The notes: a model not told the origin generated them from the letters alone. A stretch of 64,000 bases of DNA from Streptomyces angustmyceticus (GCF_019933235.1 NZ_CP082945.1:434001-498000), one strand, 5' to 3'; positions 35,330 through 45,746 are shown, counted from the first letter of the stretch. Numbers and translations: made by a program.

Positions 35330-35844
35330 GCGAGCGGCCTCCAGGGCGGCAGAGGTGAGCGTCGGGGGGAGTGGGGGTGAGCGGGTGGGGGGAGTGGAGG
35401 GGTGAGCGGGTGTGGGGAGCGGCGGAGCAGGGGTGGGCGGCAGCGTTCGAGGGCTGGGGCGCCTTCCCCGGGCGTCGGCACGATCAGGCCATGGATACGT
35501 GCATGCCGAACGTGATTGCGCGGCGGTCTATTCCGCGGCACGGGCCGCGCTCGCCCCGGGAGGTCGTGATCTCCCTCACTCCACCCCGCTCCTGACTCCC
35601 CTTCGCCCCGTTCATCGGGCCTCCCCCGGCCTCGTCCTCGGCGCGCGGACTCCGCTGAACCCGCCGAGTCCCAGTGAACCTCACCCCACTGACAGTGCCG
35701 TCCGGCAGAGACCTCCGACCGCCGCCGCCCGGCCGCTCGCCGCCGCTCCCCACGCACCCGCCCGGCTACGACGAGAGGCACCGCGGGAGCCCCCTCGACG
35801 CCTCTGACCTGCACCATTTATTCACGACACGTGCACAGACAAGG
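35330..35844. other. Intergenic region upstream of the MFS gene
   Basis: About 515 nt with no convincing gene. The first part is G-rich and contains two copies of GTGAGCGGGTG in a purine-rich stretch. The remainder is featureless except for the candidate autoregulatory element that follows at 35845. Confidence 0.4.
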
Positions 35845-35872
35845 AACCGACACCGCATGCGCGGTATGTTTT
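35845..35872. promoter_or_regulatory. Candidate gamma-butyrolactone autoregulatory element
   Basis: An inverted repeat: arms AACCGACACCGC and GCGGTATGTTTT around ATGC, matching at 8 of 12 positions, with a perfect ACCGC-ATGC-GCGGT core. Its AT-rich ends and size resemble the elements bound by ArpA/ScbR-type receptors. It lies 70 nt beyond the receptor gene stop, on the side facing the MFS gene. Confidence 0.4.
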
Positions 35873-35942
35873 CGCCTCCCGCCCCCGGCTGCCGGTCCAC
35901 AGCACCGGACCACCTCGGACCACCCGGCCCGAGGCATCGCGG

Positions 35943-36617
35943 TCAGCTCGCCGCAGCATCCATTCCGGCGGTCGCCGACGTCTTCCCCTGCATCGCGGCG
36001 TCGAGTTGTGCACCGCGCTCAGAATCCAGATTGAGCTTGGCGAGAATGGCCGGAACCGCGATGCTCGGGAAGGTGTGCTCGAAGAAGACGGTCAGCCGGC
36101 GGCTGAGATCGGCCCTATTGGTGAAGGCCTGGGACATCATCTGCAGCCCGGCGAAGGCGCCGACGAACAGTTCCGCGGTCTCCCGGACGACGATGCTCTC
36201 CATCACTTCGCCGCGGGCCTTGGCCTCGTTCAGCAGTCCCTCGACGAACACGCTCCACGAGAGCATCGACTGTTTGCGGTCGAGGTGGTTGGAGCCCTGT
36301 TCGACCGCCAGTCGCGCCGCCCCGCGCTGGATCGGGTCGCTGCGCAGCCGGTACGCCAGCACCTGACCCGAGTCGACGAACTCCTGCAGCTTGATCGGCT
36401 GCGGCTCGACGGCGATATCGATCACCTGCTCCTCGAGCACCGCGAGCGCCAACTGCTCCTTGGAGGCGAAGTGGAAGTACAAGGCGCCCTTTGTCACGCC
36501 GGCGCGCTCCAGGACTTCGGCGATCGTCGCGCGGTCGTAGCCCTGCTCGTCGAAAACCGACGCGGCCGCCTCCAGAATCACTCGCCGGGTCCGAATAGCG
36601 CGGTCCTGTTGTGCCAC
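35943..36617 (-). CDS. Gamma-butyrolactone receptor-type TetR regulator
   Basis: A 224-residue DNA-binding repressor of the ArpA/ScbR/BarA group. The helix-turn-helix lies near residues 15-60 and is close to the group consensus: AIRTRRVILEAAASVFDEQGY, then VTKGALYFHFASKEQLA. The C-terminal half is the ligand pocket for a butyrolactone or butenolide. GTG at 36617 has a perfect AGGAGG 6 nt upstream; the longer frame lacks one. Divergent to the AfsA-type gene across a 172-nt region with a candidate operator, the classic receptor-synthase arrangement. It likely represses itself and the synthase until ligand binds. Confidence 0.9.
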   Translation of the reverse strand: MAQQDRAIRTRRVILEAAASVFDEQGYDRATIAEVLERAGVTKGALYFHFASKEQLALAVLEEQVIDIAVEPQPIKLQEFVDSGQVLAYRLRSDPIQRGAARLAVEQGSNHLDRKQSMLSWSVFVEGLLNEAKARGEVMESIVVRETAELFVGAFAGLQMMSQAFTNRADLSRRLTVFFEHTFPSIAVPAILAKLNLDSERGAQLDAAMQGKTSATAGMDAAAS

Positions 36618-36719
36618 AGGACGCCTCCTGTCTCTCGTGCTTTCCATGTTCGCATCAGTTAGCTACCGCTCAATTCCCCCCTGGGCCAGCTACTTGCTGC
36701 AATTCGACGCCCGGCATTG

Positions 36720-36746
36720 AAAATAAAACCGGATGGTACGTATCTT
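36720..36746. promoter_or_regulatory. Candidate autoregulatory element (BARE-like)
   Basis: On the minus strand the site reads AAGATACGTACC then ATCCGGTTTT and ATTTT. From memory this is very close to the BarA-binding element of Streptomyces virginiae. It sits between the receptor and synthase genes, 44 nt before the synthase ATG, where it could control both. Confidence 0.6.
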
Positions 36747-36789
36747 AACAGCGTTGTACCTCACCCCGTAGAGACGCCTGGGGGCACTC

Positions 36790-37773
36790 ATGAGCGACAC
36801 GATGCACGTCAGCGGCACGGTTCCACCCAGGTCTCCACAGCAGCTGCGGCTCAACCGGAACCAGATCGGCCCGCCGCGACCCCGCCTCGGCCCCTCCGTG
36901 CGGCGGGAGTTCGTGCACCGTCCCCTCATCGACGACATTCTGGTCACGTCATGGCGGCGCCGGGACGCGACGCATTTCTCGCTGACCGCCCAGTGGCCGC
37001 ACGATCACGGGTACTTCACCCCCAACCGAGGGCGTCACCCTCTCATTCTCACCGGCGAGACCATCCGCCAGGCCGGGTTGCTGATCTCCCACGCGGAGCT
37101 CGGCGTACCGCTCGGCCACCACTTCATCCTCGGGGACCTCGTCTACACCACGCACCCCGAACACCTCACGGTGGAGAGCGGGCCCACCCTGCTGACGATC
37201 GACGTCACCTGCAGCAGGCTGCGGATGCGGGCCGGAGCGATGGCCGGCGGCCGCTTCGACATGACCATCCGCAAGGCGGGGCGGATCGTGGCGACGGGCC
37301 ACTCCGACGTCACGGTCGCCTCGCCCGCCGTCTACCGCCGGATCCGCGGCGACCGGCTGACCGCGCGGCGCGCCCTCGGCCCGCTCCCCACCCCCGTCCC
37401 GCCCCAGAAGACCGGCAGCGTGAATGACAGTGATGTCCTGCTCTCCCCCACCCCCCGGCCCGACAGCTGGCTGCTGCGCATCGCGCCCGGCCATGCCGCG
37501 GTGGTGAACCCGGCGAACGACCATGTCCCCGGCATGGTGCTGCTCGACGCCGCGCAGCAGGCCGCCCGCGCCCTGACCTCGCCCGGGAGCTTCGTGCCCT
37601 ATGCCTTCGGTACCGACTTCCACCGCTACGCGGAACACGGCTCCCCGTGTGTGATCGAGGCCCGCCGCCTCCCCTCGGCGCTGCCCTCCACCACGACCGT
37701 CCAAGTCACCGGTTCGCAGAGCGGCCACCCGGTGTTCGTCTCCACGCTGACGGCACTGGGCGTCCGGAGCTGA
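36790..37773 (+). CDS. AfsA/ScbA-family butyrolactone synthase
   Basis: This 327-residue protein should condense a beta-ketoacyl carrier with dihydroxyacetone phosphate, the first step in making a gamma-butyrolactone signal. It has two A-factor hotdog repeats: the first near residues 40-180 (FVHRPLIDDILVTSW, ending YTTHPEHL), the second near 230-325 with NPANDHVPGMVLLDAAQQAA, the conserved hotdog segment. Length is typical. A GGGGG stretch precedes the ATG. It faces the receptor gene across a shared operator. A reductase gene follows after 205 nt. Confidence 0.9.
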   Translation: MSDTMHVSGTVPPRSPQQLRLNRNQIGPPRPRLGPSVRREFVHRPLIDDILVTSWRRRDATHFSLTAQWPHDHGYFTPNRGRHPLILTGETIRQAGLLISHAELGVPLGHHFILGDLVYTTHPEHLTVESGPTLLTIDVTCSRLRMRAGAMAGGRFDMTIRKAGRIVATGHSDVTVASPAVYRRIRGDRLTARRALGPLPTPVPPQKTGSVNDSDVLLSPTPRPDSWLLRIAPGHAAVVNPANDHVPGMVLLDAAQQAARALTSPGSFVPYAFGTDFHRYAEHGSPCVIEARRLPSALPSTTTVQVTGSQSGHPVFVSTLTALGVRS

Positions 37774-37840
37774 GCACACCGCCCGTGAGACCCCCTCCTC
37801 TCCGGGCCCCCGCACTTCTCGGGTCACCGCACCGCGCCGT

Positions 37841-37875
37841 ACGAGCCACCGCCGCTCACGGGCAGCGGCGGCTCG
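37841..37875. terminator. Hairpin between the synthase and reductase genes
   Basis: GAGCC and GCCGCT on the left pair with AGCGGC and GGCTC on the right around a short bulge. It may end or attenuate the synthase transcript before the SDR gene. Confidence 0.4.
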
Positions 37876-37978
37876 TGAGGCACACGGTCAGCCGGCCCCG
37901 GCTGCCGCACCACCATAGCAACGACAGCCCCGGGCAGCGCTACGCCTGCCGCACGGGCAAGGAAGGCCAAGAACGATC

Positions 37979-38743
37979 ATGGGTGACCTCAATGGGAAGA
38001 CCGCGCTGGTGACGGGATCCAGCCGGGGTATCGGCCGGGGCATCGCGCAGCGCCTCGCCGCGGACGGCGCGCTGGTCGCCGTCCACTACGGCAGCAATGA
38101 CCTCGCCGCCAAGGAGACGGTCGAGAGCATCGCGAACGCGGGCGGGCAGGCGTTCATGGTGGGCGCCGAACTGGGCATCCCGGGCGACGCCGAGGCCCTG
38201 TTCACCGCGTTCGACAACGGACTGGCGGCGCACGGCGCGCAGCCCGGCCTCGACATCCTCGTCAACAACGCGGCGATCAGCCTTCCGGGCCATATCGACG
38301 AGGTGACGCCCGAGGACTTCGACCGCACCCTCGCGGTCAACACCAAGGCGCCGTTCTTCGTCATCCAGCACGGTCTGCGCCGGATGCGGGACGGCGGACG
38401 CATCATCAACATCTCGTCGGCGGTGACGAGTACGGCCTTCCCGTCGACCATCGCCTACGGCGTCTCCAAGGGCGCCGTGGACACCCTGACGCTCACGCTC
38501 GCCAAGGACGTCGGCGCCCGGGGCATCACGGTGAACACCCTCTCCCCCGGCTTCGTCGAGACCGACATGAACGCGGCGATGCGGGCGACACCCGAGGCGC
38601 AGGCCGCGCTGGCGGCCCTCTCCGTCTTCAACCGCCTCGGCCGCCCCTCCGACATCGCGGATGTCGCCGCGTTCCTGGCCTCGGACGCGTCCCGTTGGAT
38701 CACCGGTCAGCGCTTCGACGTCACGGGCGGCTCGATGCTCTGA
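37979..38743 (+). CDS. Short-chain dehydrogenase/reductase
   Basis: This 254-residue NAD(P)-dependent oxidoreductase has the glycine motif TGSSRGIGRG, the NNAAI segment, catalytic Ser in INISSAV, and the YGVSK catalytic pair, with GRPSDIADVAAFLASD near the end. It is a classical SDR, length normal. Its place downstream of the AfsA-type gene suggests it may reduce the butyrolactone precursor, like the reductases beside other synthase genes, but general ketoacyl or sugar reduction is equally possible. Confidence 0.85.
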   Translation: MGDLNGKTALVTGSSRGIGRGIAQRLAADGALVAVHYGSNDLAAKETVESIANAGGQAFMVGAELGIPGDAEALFTAFDNGLAAHGAQPGLDILVNNAAISLPGHIDEVTPEDFDRTLAVNTKAPFFVIQHGLRRMRDGGRIINISSAVTSTAFPSTIAYGVSKGAVDTLTLTLAKDVGARGITVNTLSPGFVETDMNAAMRATPEAQAALAALSVFNRLGRPSDIADVAAFLASDASRWITGQRFDVTGGSML

Positions 38744-38783
38744 CCCGTCGGCGCGCCCCTGGGCCGGGTGTGCCGCGGTGCCG

Positions 38784-39524
38784 TCAGGCGTCGTGGAAGA
38801 CCAGGCCCAGGGAGTGCCGGTGGCCCGAGCGGACCGTGCTCACCCCGTGGCGTACGGCGCCGGCCGACCAGCCGCGGGCGGAGCGCACGGGGCGGTCGCG
38901 GGTGGTGAACACCAGGGCGTGGCCCTGGCGCAGGACGGTGGTGGTGCCCCGGGACTGGGCCCGCGGCCGCTGCTCGACGAGCAGGAATTCGCCACCGGTG
39001 TAGTCGGTGCCCGGCTCGTCCAGGCCGATGACGACCTGGAGGGGGAAGACCATCTCCCCGAAGAGGTCGCGGTGCAGCGCGTTCCAGTCGCCCGCTCCGT
39101 AACGCAGCAGGATCTGCGAGGACTTGGTCTGGCCGGCGTCGTGGCACATCGTGAGCCACTCCCCCAGGGTGTCCGGCCAGGGAGCCGGCCTGCCGAGCCG
39201 GGCCGCCCAGTCGCGGGCGATGCGCAGCAGGTGCGGGTAGAACGCCTCGCGCAGGGCCCGGACGGGTTCGGGCAGCGGGTCGGCGAAGTAGCGGTACTCG
39301 CCCGACCCGAAGCGGTGCCGTGCCATGTCGACGGTCGAGCGGAAGCGGGCGGGGTCGTCGTACAGCGCGGCCAGGGCGCGGCAGTCGGCCGGATCGAGCA
39401 GCCGTGGGGTCAACGCGCAGCCCAGGGCGTCGAGTTCCTCGGCCGACACCGTCCGGTCGGCGGCCGCCACCCGTTCGGCGGGCGCCCCGGGACGGGCCCG
39501 GCGCCGGGTGGTCGTGGTGGTCAT
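38784..39524 (-). CDS. 2-oxoglutarate/Fe(II) oxygenase of the alkylation-repair operon
   Basis: A 246-residue dioxygenase with the HxD...H iron site: HRDLFGEMVFPLQ near residue 150, GGEFLLVEQRP in the core, and HRHSLGLVFHDA at the C terminus with the 2-oxoglutarate-binding Arg-like region before it. It follows ogt and ada-alkA on the same strand after 110 nt, which suggests oxidative removal of alkyl lesions as in AlkB, though the sequence is of the prolyl-hydroxylase-like COG3826 type rather than classical AlkB. ATG at 39524 with GGAG upstream; the frame before it is Arg/Pro-rich noise. Confidence 0.8.
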   Translation of the reverse strand: MTTTTTRRRARPGAPAERVAAADRTVSAEELDALGCALTPRLLDPADCRALAALYDDPARFRSTVDMARHRFGSGEYRYFADPLPEPVRALREAFYPHLLRIARDWAARLGRPAPWPDTLGEWLTMCHDAGQTKSSQILLRYGAGDWNALHRDLFGEMVFPLQVVIGLDEPGTDYTGGEFLLVEQRPRAQSRGTTTVLRQGHALVFTTRDRPVRSARGWSAGAVRHGVSTVRSGHRHSLGLVFHDA

Positions 39525-39634
39525 GGCGTGCTCCAGGGGGAACGGGGGCGGGCGGGGCGGCTCACGGGGAGCGGGACGGGTTGTGCGGTGCGCTGCAGAG
39601 CGGCGCGATGCTGTCCGCATGCACTACGGCGGAC

Positions 39635-40147
39635 TCAGCCGGCGTCCGGCGTGGCCCCCTCGATGCCGAGGAGCTGCCGCTTGCGCACGGGCCCGCCCGC
39701 GTAGCCCGACAGGGACCCGTCGGCGGCGATCACCCGGTGGCAGGGCCGGACGACGAGCAGCGGGTTCGCGCCGATCGCCGTTCCCACGGCCCGCACCGCC
39801 CCCCGCGCCGCGCCGATGCCGGCCGCGATGGCCCCGTAGGTGGTCGTGGTCCCGTACGGGACGGCCTCCAGGGCCTGCCATACGCGCCGCTGGAAGTCCG
39901 TGCCGCGGGTGTCGGCGAAGGCGAGGGTGAAGCGGGTCAGCTCCCCGTCGAAGTAGGCGCGCAGCTGACGGGCGATCTCGGCGAAGGCGTCCGGGGCGTA
40001 CGTCCAGTCGTCCAGGACGGTCGCGCCGCCCTTCTGGCCGGGCACGCTCAGCGAGGCGAGCGCGGTGCCGCCCGGTGCGGCGGCTGATTCCTCGCCCACC
40101 AGCAGGAGTTCGCCCAGCGGGCTGTCGAGGGTGGTGTAGAGCGTCAT
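39635..40147 (-). CDS. ogt: Methylated-DNA-protein cysteine methyltransferase (Ogt)
   Basis: This 170-residue suicide repair enzyme accepts alkyl groups from O6-alkylguanine onto its cysteine. The active site is VRPCHRVIAADGSLSGYAGG, preceded by the helix-turn-helix FQRRVWQALEAVPYGTTTTYGAIA. Length and motifs are complete. The ATG at 40147 overlaps the stop of the Ada-AlkA gene (ATGA), so the two are translated together. Confidence 0.95.
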   Translation of the reverse strand: MTLYTTLDSPLGELLLVGEESAAAPGGTALASLSVPGQKGGATVLDDWTYAPDAFAEIARQLRAYFDGELTRFTLAFADTRGTDFQRRVWQALEAVPYGTTTTYGAIAAGIGAARGAVRAVGTAIGANPLLVVRPCHRVIAADGSLSGYAGGPVRKRQLLGIEGATPDAG

Positions 40148-41664
40148 GGTCCGGTGCTTTCCGTGGTGGAGGGACGGGGGTGCGCCGGTTCGTTGACCGG
40201 CACGTTCCAGAAGTGGTGCAGGGCGTACGAGCGCCAGGGGCGCCAGGCGTCGGACCGCGCGGTCAGGGCGTCCATGGGGACTCCGGCCCGGCGCATTCCG
40301 GCCAGTACGGCCGCATCGCCGGTCAGCAGCACATCGGGGTCCCCGAGCGCGCGCATCCGGATGTAGCCGGCGGTCCACGGGCCGATGCCGCGCAGGCCGA
40401 GCAGCGCCCGTTCGGCTGCGTCGCGGTCGGCTCCGGCGTCCAGCGTGACGGTGCCGTCGGCGAGCGCGGCGCCGAGGGTGCGCAGGGTCGTCCGCCGCGA
40501 GCCGGGCATGCCGATCTCCGCGAGCGGGACCGCCGCCAGATCGTCGGCGCGGGGGAAGAGGTGGGTGAGCGTTCCGGACGGCTCCGGCAGCGGTTCGCCG
40601 TACGCGGCGACCAGCGCGCCGCCGAGAACCCGCCCGGCCGCGACCGAGACCTGCCGGCCGAGCACGGCGCGGACCGCCAGCTCGTCCGGCGCGGCGGCCC
40701 CCGGGGACCGCAGTCCGGGATGGCGTTCCACCAGCCGGGCCAGGTCGGGGTCTTCGCCGAGCCGCTCGGCGACCGCGTACGGGTCCGCGTCCAGGTCGAA
40801 GAGGCGTCGCACCCGCTGCCCGGCGGTGGTGAGGTCGCGCAGCTCGGTGAGGTGCAGCCGGCAGTCCAGCCAGCCGTCGCCGGTCGCCTCGTCGACCTCG
40901 GCGATGCCGGTGCCGTTCGGCAGCCGCAGGGTGCGCCGGTAGGTGCGGGCACCGGTCTCGCCGACGACCTCCTCGATCCCGGTGATCGCGCGCCGCTGGA
41001 GGTGGTCGAAGAGCTGCTTCGCCGCGTACGGGCCGCGGAAGGCCAGCCGCAGCGGCAGCACCCCGGCCGTGGCAGGCGGCGCCACCGGGCCGCACCGGGC
41101 CGTCGTGCCGGGGCGGGCGGCGCGCAGGGCGCTGGGGGTGAGCGCGTAGATCTCCTTGATGGTGTCGTTGAACTGGCGCACGCTGGCGAATCCAGCGGCG
41201 AACGCGATCTCGGCGGCCCGCAGCCCGGTGGTCTGCAGCAGGACCCGCGCGGTGTGGGCGCGCTGCGCCCGCGCCAGCGCCACCGGGCCGGCGCCGAGCT
41301 CGGCGGTCAGCTGCCGCTGCACCTGCCGGGCGCTGTAGCCGAGCCGGTCCGCCAGCCCGGCGACCCCTTCCCGGTCCACCACGCCGTCGCCGATCAGCCG
41401 CATCGCCCGCCCGACCACATCGGCGCGGGCGTTCCACTCGGCGGAGCCGGGCACCGCGTCGGGGCGGCAGCGGCGGCAGGCCCGGAAGCCCGAGCCCTGG
41501 GCGGCCGCGGCGGTCGGGAAGAAGGCGACGTTCCGGCGCCGGGGCGTGGTGGCGGGGCAGCTCGGCCGGCAGTAGATCCCGGTCGTGGACACCGCGAAGA
41601 AGAAGGCGCCGTCGAATCTGGCGTCCCTGCTGCGCACCGCCTCGTATCTGCTGTCCTCGCTCAT
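40144..41664 (-). CDS. Ada-AlkA fusion: alkylation sensor and 3-methyladenine glycosylase
   Basis: A 506-residue bifunctional protein. Residues 1-75 are the Ada zinc domain with the four cysteines (GIYCRPSCPA, CRRCRPDA), which repairs phosphotriesters and switches on transcription. An AraC-type helix-turn-helix follows (about 85-185, LADRLGYSARQVQRQL). The rest is an AlkA glycosylase with the LRGIGPWTAGYIRMRALGD helix-hairpin-helix and its catalytic aspartate in GDPDV. It probably controls its own operon with ogt and the oxygenase. The ATG at 41664 is preferred over the adjacent GTG. Confidence 0.9.
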   Translation of the reverse strand: MSEDSRYEAVRSRDARFDGAFFFAVSTTGIYCRPSCPATTPRRRNVAFFPTAAAAQGSGFRACRRCRPDAVPGSAEWNARADVVGRAMRLIGDGVVDREGVAGLADRLGYSARQVQRQLTAELGAGPVALARAQRAHTARVLLQTTGLRAAEIAFAAGFASVRQFNDTIKEIYALTPSALRAARPGTTARCGPVAPPATAGVLPLRLAFRGPYAAKQLFDHLQRRAITGIEEVVGETGARTYRRTLRLPNGTGIAEVDEATGDGWLDCRLHLTELRDLTTAGQRVRRLFDLDADPYAVAERLGEDPDLARLVERHPGLRSPGAAAPDELAVRAVLGRQVSVAAGRVLGGALVAAYGEPLPEPSGTLTHLFPRADDLAAVPLAEIGMPGSRRTTLRTLGAALADGTVTLDAGADRDAAERALLGLRGIGPWTAGYIRMRALGDPDVLLTGDAAVLAGMRRAGVPMDALTARSDAWRPWRSYALHHFWNVPVNEPAHPRPSTTESTGP

Positions 41665-41806
41665 CACAGGTCCACTGTGCAGCAGGTCGGGCGGCCGTGC
41701 TGGCGGAAATCGGACGGCGCGTTCGGGGGGGGCGGCGGGCCGGTCCGACGCCGAGAGACCGGCCGGGGCGCGGCCCGGAGGGCCTACGGCGCCCGGGCGG
41801 CCGCCT

Positions 41807-41980
41807 CTAGGACGCCGCCGCGGCCAGGACCACCAGGATCACGAGGATCGCGAGTGTCTCCCAGCGCATGGCCCTGCGCAGCACACTCAGGTCCGTGGAG
41901 TTTGCCGACCGGCCGTGCAGCACGGAGCTTCCGCTCTGCGCACCGCCGTCGTCGTAGCCGCTGTCCCCGTCGTCGCTCAC
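41807..41980 (-). CDS. Small single-pass membrane protein
   Basis: A 57-residue protein with an acidic, Gly/Asp-rich N terminus (SDDGDSGYDDGG) and a C-terminal hydrophobic helix (TLAILVILVVLAAAAS). The GTG start has GGGAGCAGG just upstream, which supports translation. It resembles other short conserved streptomycete membrane proteins without known function. Confidence 0.55.
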   Translation of the reverse strand: MSDDGDSGYDDGGAQSGSSVLHGRSANSTDLSVLRRAMRWETLAILVILVVLAAAAS

Positions 41981-42204
41981 GCCCTGCTCCCGTTTCCGCC
42001 GCACCCTCACGAACCGGCGGTCCGGAGACCGCCGTTCGCCAGCCTACGCGCTCGCACCGCGGCGGCTCGGCTCACCTGCCCCTGCCCCGTGGTCAGGGTG
42101 GGGCGGGGAGCGGCGGGACGGGGAGAATCGGGGTCCGGCGGCCCCCGGTCAGTCGTACGAAAGCCACCGGCCCCGTCGAACGGTTCGCGCCGGCTCGTAC
42201 CGGC

Positions 42205-42432
42205 TCAGGCCGGCGGCATCGGCCAGTCGTCCAGCGAGCCGCCGCGCCATTCGACGAGCCGGGGGTCGTCCAGCGCGATGTCCTCGGCCGGGCCGGCGAC
42301 GCCCGCACGGCGGAGGAACTCGGCGACATCACCCCGGCCGTGGGCCAGGCCGACGATCTGCCCACGCACGGTCACCCGTCGGCCACCGGAGGGGGTCGGC
42401 GGGTGCACGATGACAGGCGGATGCTCGGACAT
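42205..42432 (-). CDS. Small conserved hypothetical protein
   Basis: A 75-residue soluble protein. It reads VIVHPPTPSGGRRVTVRG then VGLAHGRGDVAEFLRRAG and ends WPMPPA. The pattern resembles small streptomycete proteins of unknown function. The ribosome site is weak. It is divergent from the P450 gene with 154 nt between the starts. Confidence 0.6.
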   Translation of the reverse strand: MSEHPPVIVHPPTPSGGRRVTVRGQIVGLAHGRGDVAEFLRRAGVAGPAEDIALDDPRLVEWRGGSLDDWPMPPA

Positions 42433-42586
42433 GCATCCAGCGTGCGCCGCGCTCTTGGCTCGCGCATTTCGGCAGCCGCCATGAGCGGCAATCCCCGCCC
42501 CGCGCGCATTCACTAGGCTGGCCGGTGGCCGGGGCCACCAGGAGGCCGCTCCACAGCACCCCGGAACCGACCTCCGCGACGGGATC

Positions 42587-43834
42587 ATGAGGCCGACCGT
42601 GAACAACCCCATGGACTCAGCCGAGTTCTCCCGGGACCCGTATCCGCTGCTCGCCGCCCTGCGGACGCGTGGCCCGGTGCAGCGGGTACGGACCGACAAC
42701 GGCCGTACGACATGGGTCGTCACCGGGTGGGCGGAGGCCAGGGCGGCGCTGGCGGACCCGCGGCTGTCGAAGGACACCGCCCGTTACTTCGCCGACCGGC
42801 CCGGCACCCGCAGCCTGGCACCCGCCGTCAGCCGCACCATGCTCGCCACCGATCCCCCGCACCACGGCCGGCTGCGCAAGCTGGCGATGAAGGCGTTCAC
42901 TCCGGCGGCCGTCGCACGACTGGAGCCCCTCATCCGTGCGATCGCGGAGGAGCTGGCCGACGCACTGGCCGCGCGCGGGTCGGCCGACCTCGTCGGGGAG
43001 TTCGCCGAGCCGCTGCCGATCGCGGTGATCAGCGAGATGCTGGGGCTGCCGGTCGCGGACCGTGCGGCGGTACGGCGCTGGTCCCACGACCTGTTCGCCG
43101 CGGGGGCGCCGGACACCGTCGACCGCGCGTCGCACGCCCTCAGCGACTACATGACGCGGCTGATCGCGGCGCGACGCGGGAACCTCGGGGACGATGTGCT
43201 CAGTGGTCTGATCGCCGCCCGGGACGAGGCGGACCGGCTGTCCGAGGCCGAACTCGTGTCACTGGCCGTGCTGTTGGTGATCGCCGGCCACGAGACGACC
43301 ACCCACCTCATCGGCAACGGCATGCTGGCCCTGCTCCGGGACGAGGCGCTCCGCTCCCGTCTGCGGGCCGATCCCGCGCTGCTGCCCGCCGCCGTCGAGG
43401 AGTTCCTGCGCCATGACGGCCCGATCACCCTCGCGACCTTCCGCTTCGCCACCGAGCCGTTCGAGCTCGGCGACGCCCGGATCGGCGCGGGGGATGTGGT
43501 GCTGGTGTCCCCCGGAGCCGCCAATCGCGATCCCGCCCGGTTCGCCGCACCGGACGAGGTACGCCTCGACCGTCACCGCCGTACGGAACCCACGGAGCCC
43601 GCGGAACGGCTCCCGGGCCCCGGCCGCCCGGGCGGTCACCTCGCGTTCGGCCACGGCCCGCACCACTGCCTCGGCGCGCCGCTGGCCCGCGTGGAGGCCC
43701 GTATCGCCTTCGAGGTGCTGCTGACGCGCTTCCCGGACATCCGTCCTGCGGTGGAGAGTTGGGACGCACTGGAGTGGCGTCACACCCGCCTGATGCACGG
43801 GTTGGCCGGCCTGCCGGTGCTCCTCGGCCCGTGA
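42587..43834 (+). CDS. Cytochrome P450 (bacterial CYP107-like)
   Basis: This 415-residue soluble monooxygenase binds heme through the Cys in FGHGPHHCLGAPLAR. The I-helix oxygen-activation motif is IAGHETTTHLI and the K-helix ExxR lies in VEEFLRHDG...TFRFATEP. Size and motifs are those of streptomycete secondary-metabolism P450s that hydroxylate polyketide or similar substrates; the subfamily is a guess. No ferredoxin gene is adjacent. The start is ATG at 42587, with an in-frame GTG four codons later as an alternative. Confidence 0.9.
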   Translation: MRPTVNNPMDSAEFSRDPYPLLAALRTRGPVQRVRTDNGRTTWVVTGWAEARAALADPRLSKDTARYFADRPGTRSLAPAVSRTMLATDPPHHGRLRKLAMKAFTPAAVARLEPLIRAIAEELADALAARGSADLVGEFAEPLPIAVISEMLGLPVADRAAVRRWSHDLFAAGAPDTVDRASHALSDYMTRLIAARRGNLGDDVLSGLIAARDEADRLSEAELVSLAVLLVIAGHETTTHLIGNGMLALLRDEALRSRLRADPALLPAAVEEFLRHDGPITLATFRFATEPFELGDARIGAGDVVLVSPGAANRDPARFAAPDEVRLDRHRRTEPTEPAERLPGPGRPGGHLAFGHGPHHCLGAPLARVEARIAFEVLLTRFPDIRPAVESWDALEWRHTRLMHGLAGLPVLLGP

Positions 43835-43840
43835 CCGCGG

Positions 43841-43879
43841 ACCGGCGCCGTGCCCCGGTGCGGCGGTCACGGCGCCGGT
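43841..43879. terminator. Bidirectional hairpin terminator
   Basis: A perfect 12-bp stem (ACCGGCGCCGTG and complement) with a 15-nt loop separates the converging P450 and glyoxylate carboligase genes. Confidence 0.65.
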
Positions 43880-43889
43880 GGTCCCGCTC

Positions 43890-45671
<1,782 letters not shown>

Positions 45672-45731
45672 CGAGTACTCCTGCGTCGACCTGTCACGGG
45701 CACGCTCCGACGAAGGGTCGGAGGGAACTAT

Positions 45732-45746
45732 TTCCGCATCATGGAA
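45732..45746. promoter_or_regulatory. Candidate operator upstream of gcl
   Basis: TTCC-N7-GGAA dyad in an AT-rich stretch 60 nt before the gcl ATG. A related TTCCAT half-site is repeated nearby on the minus strand. This is plausible for an IclR- or AllR-type regulator. Confidence 0.3.

Noticed and set aside
35326..35817. 163-codon minus-strand frame upstream of the MFS gene
   Set aside because: No ribosome site, biased composition, no recognisable pattern.
41706..41760. G-rich tract near the Ada-AlkA start considered as a repeat
   Set aside because: Simple base-composition run without repeated unit or symmetry.
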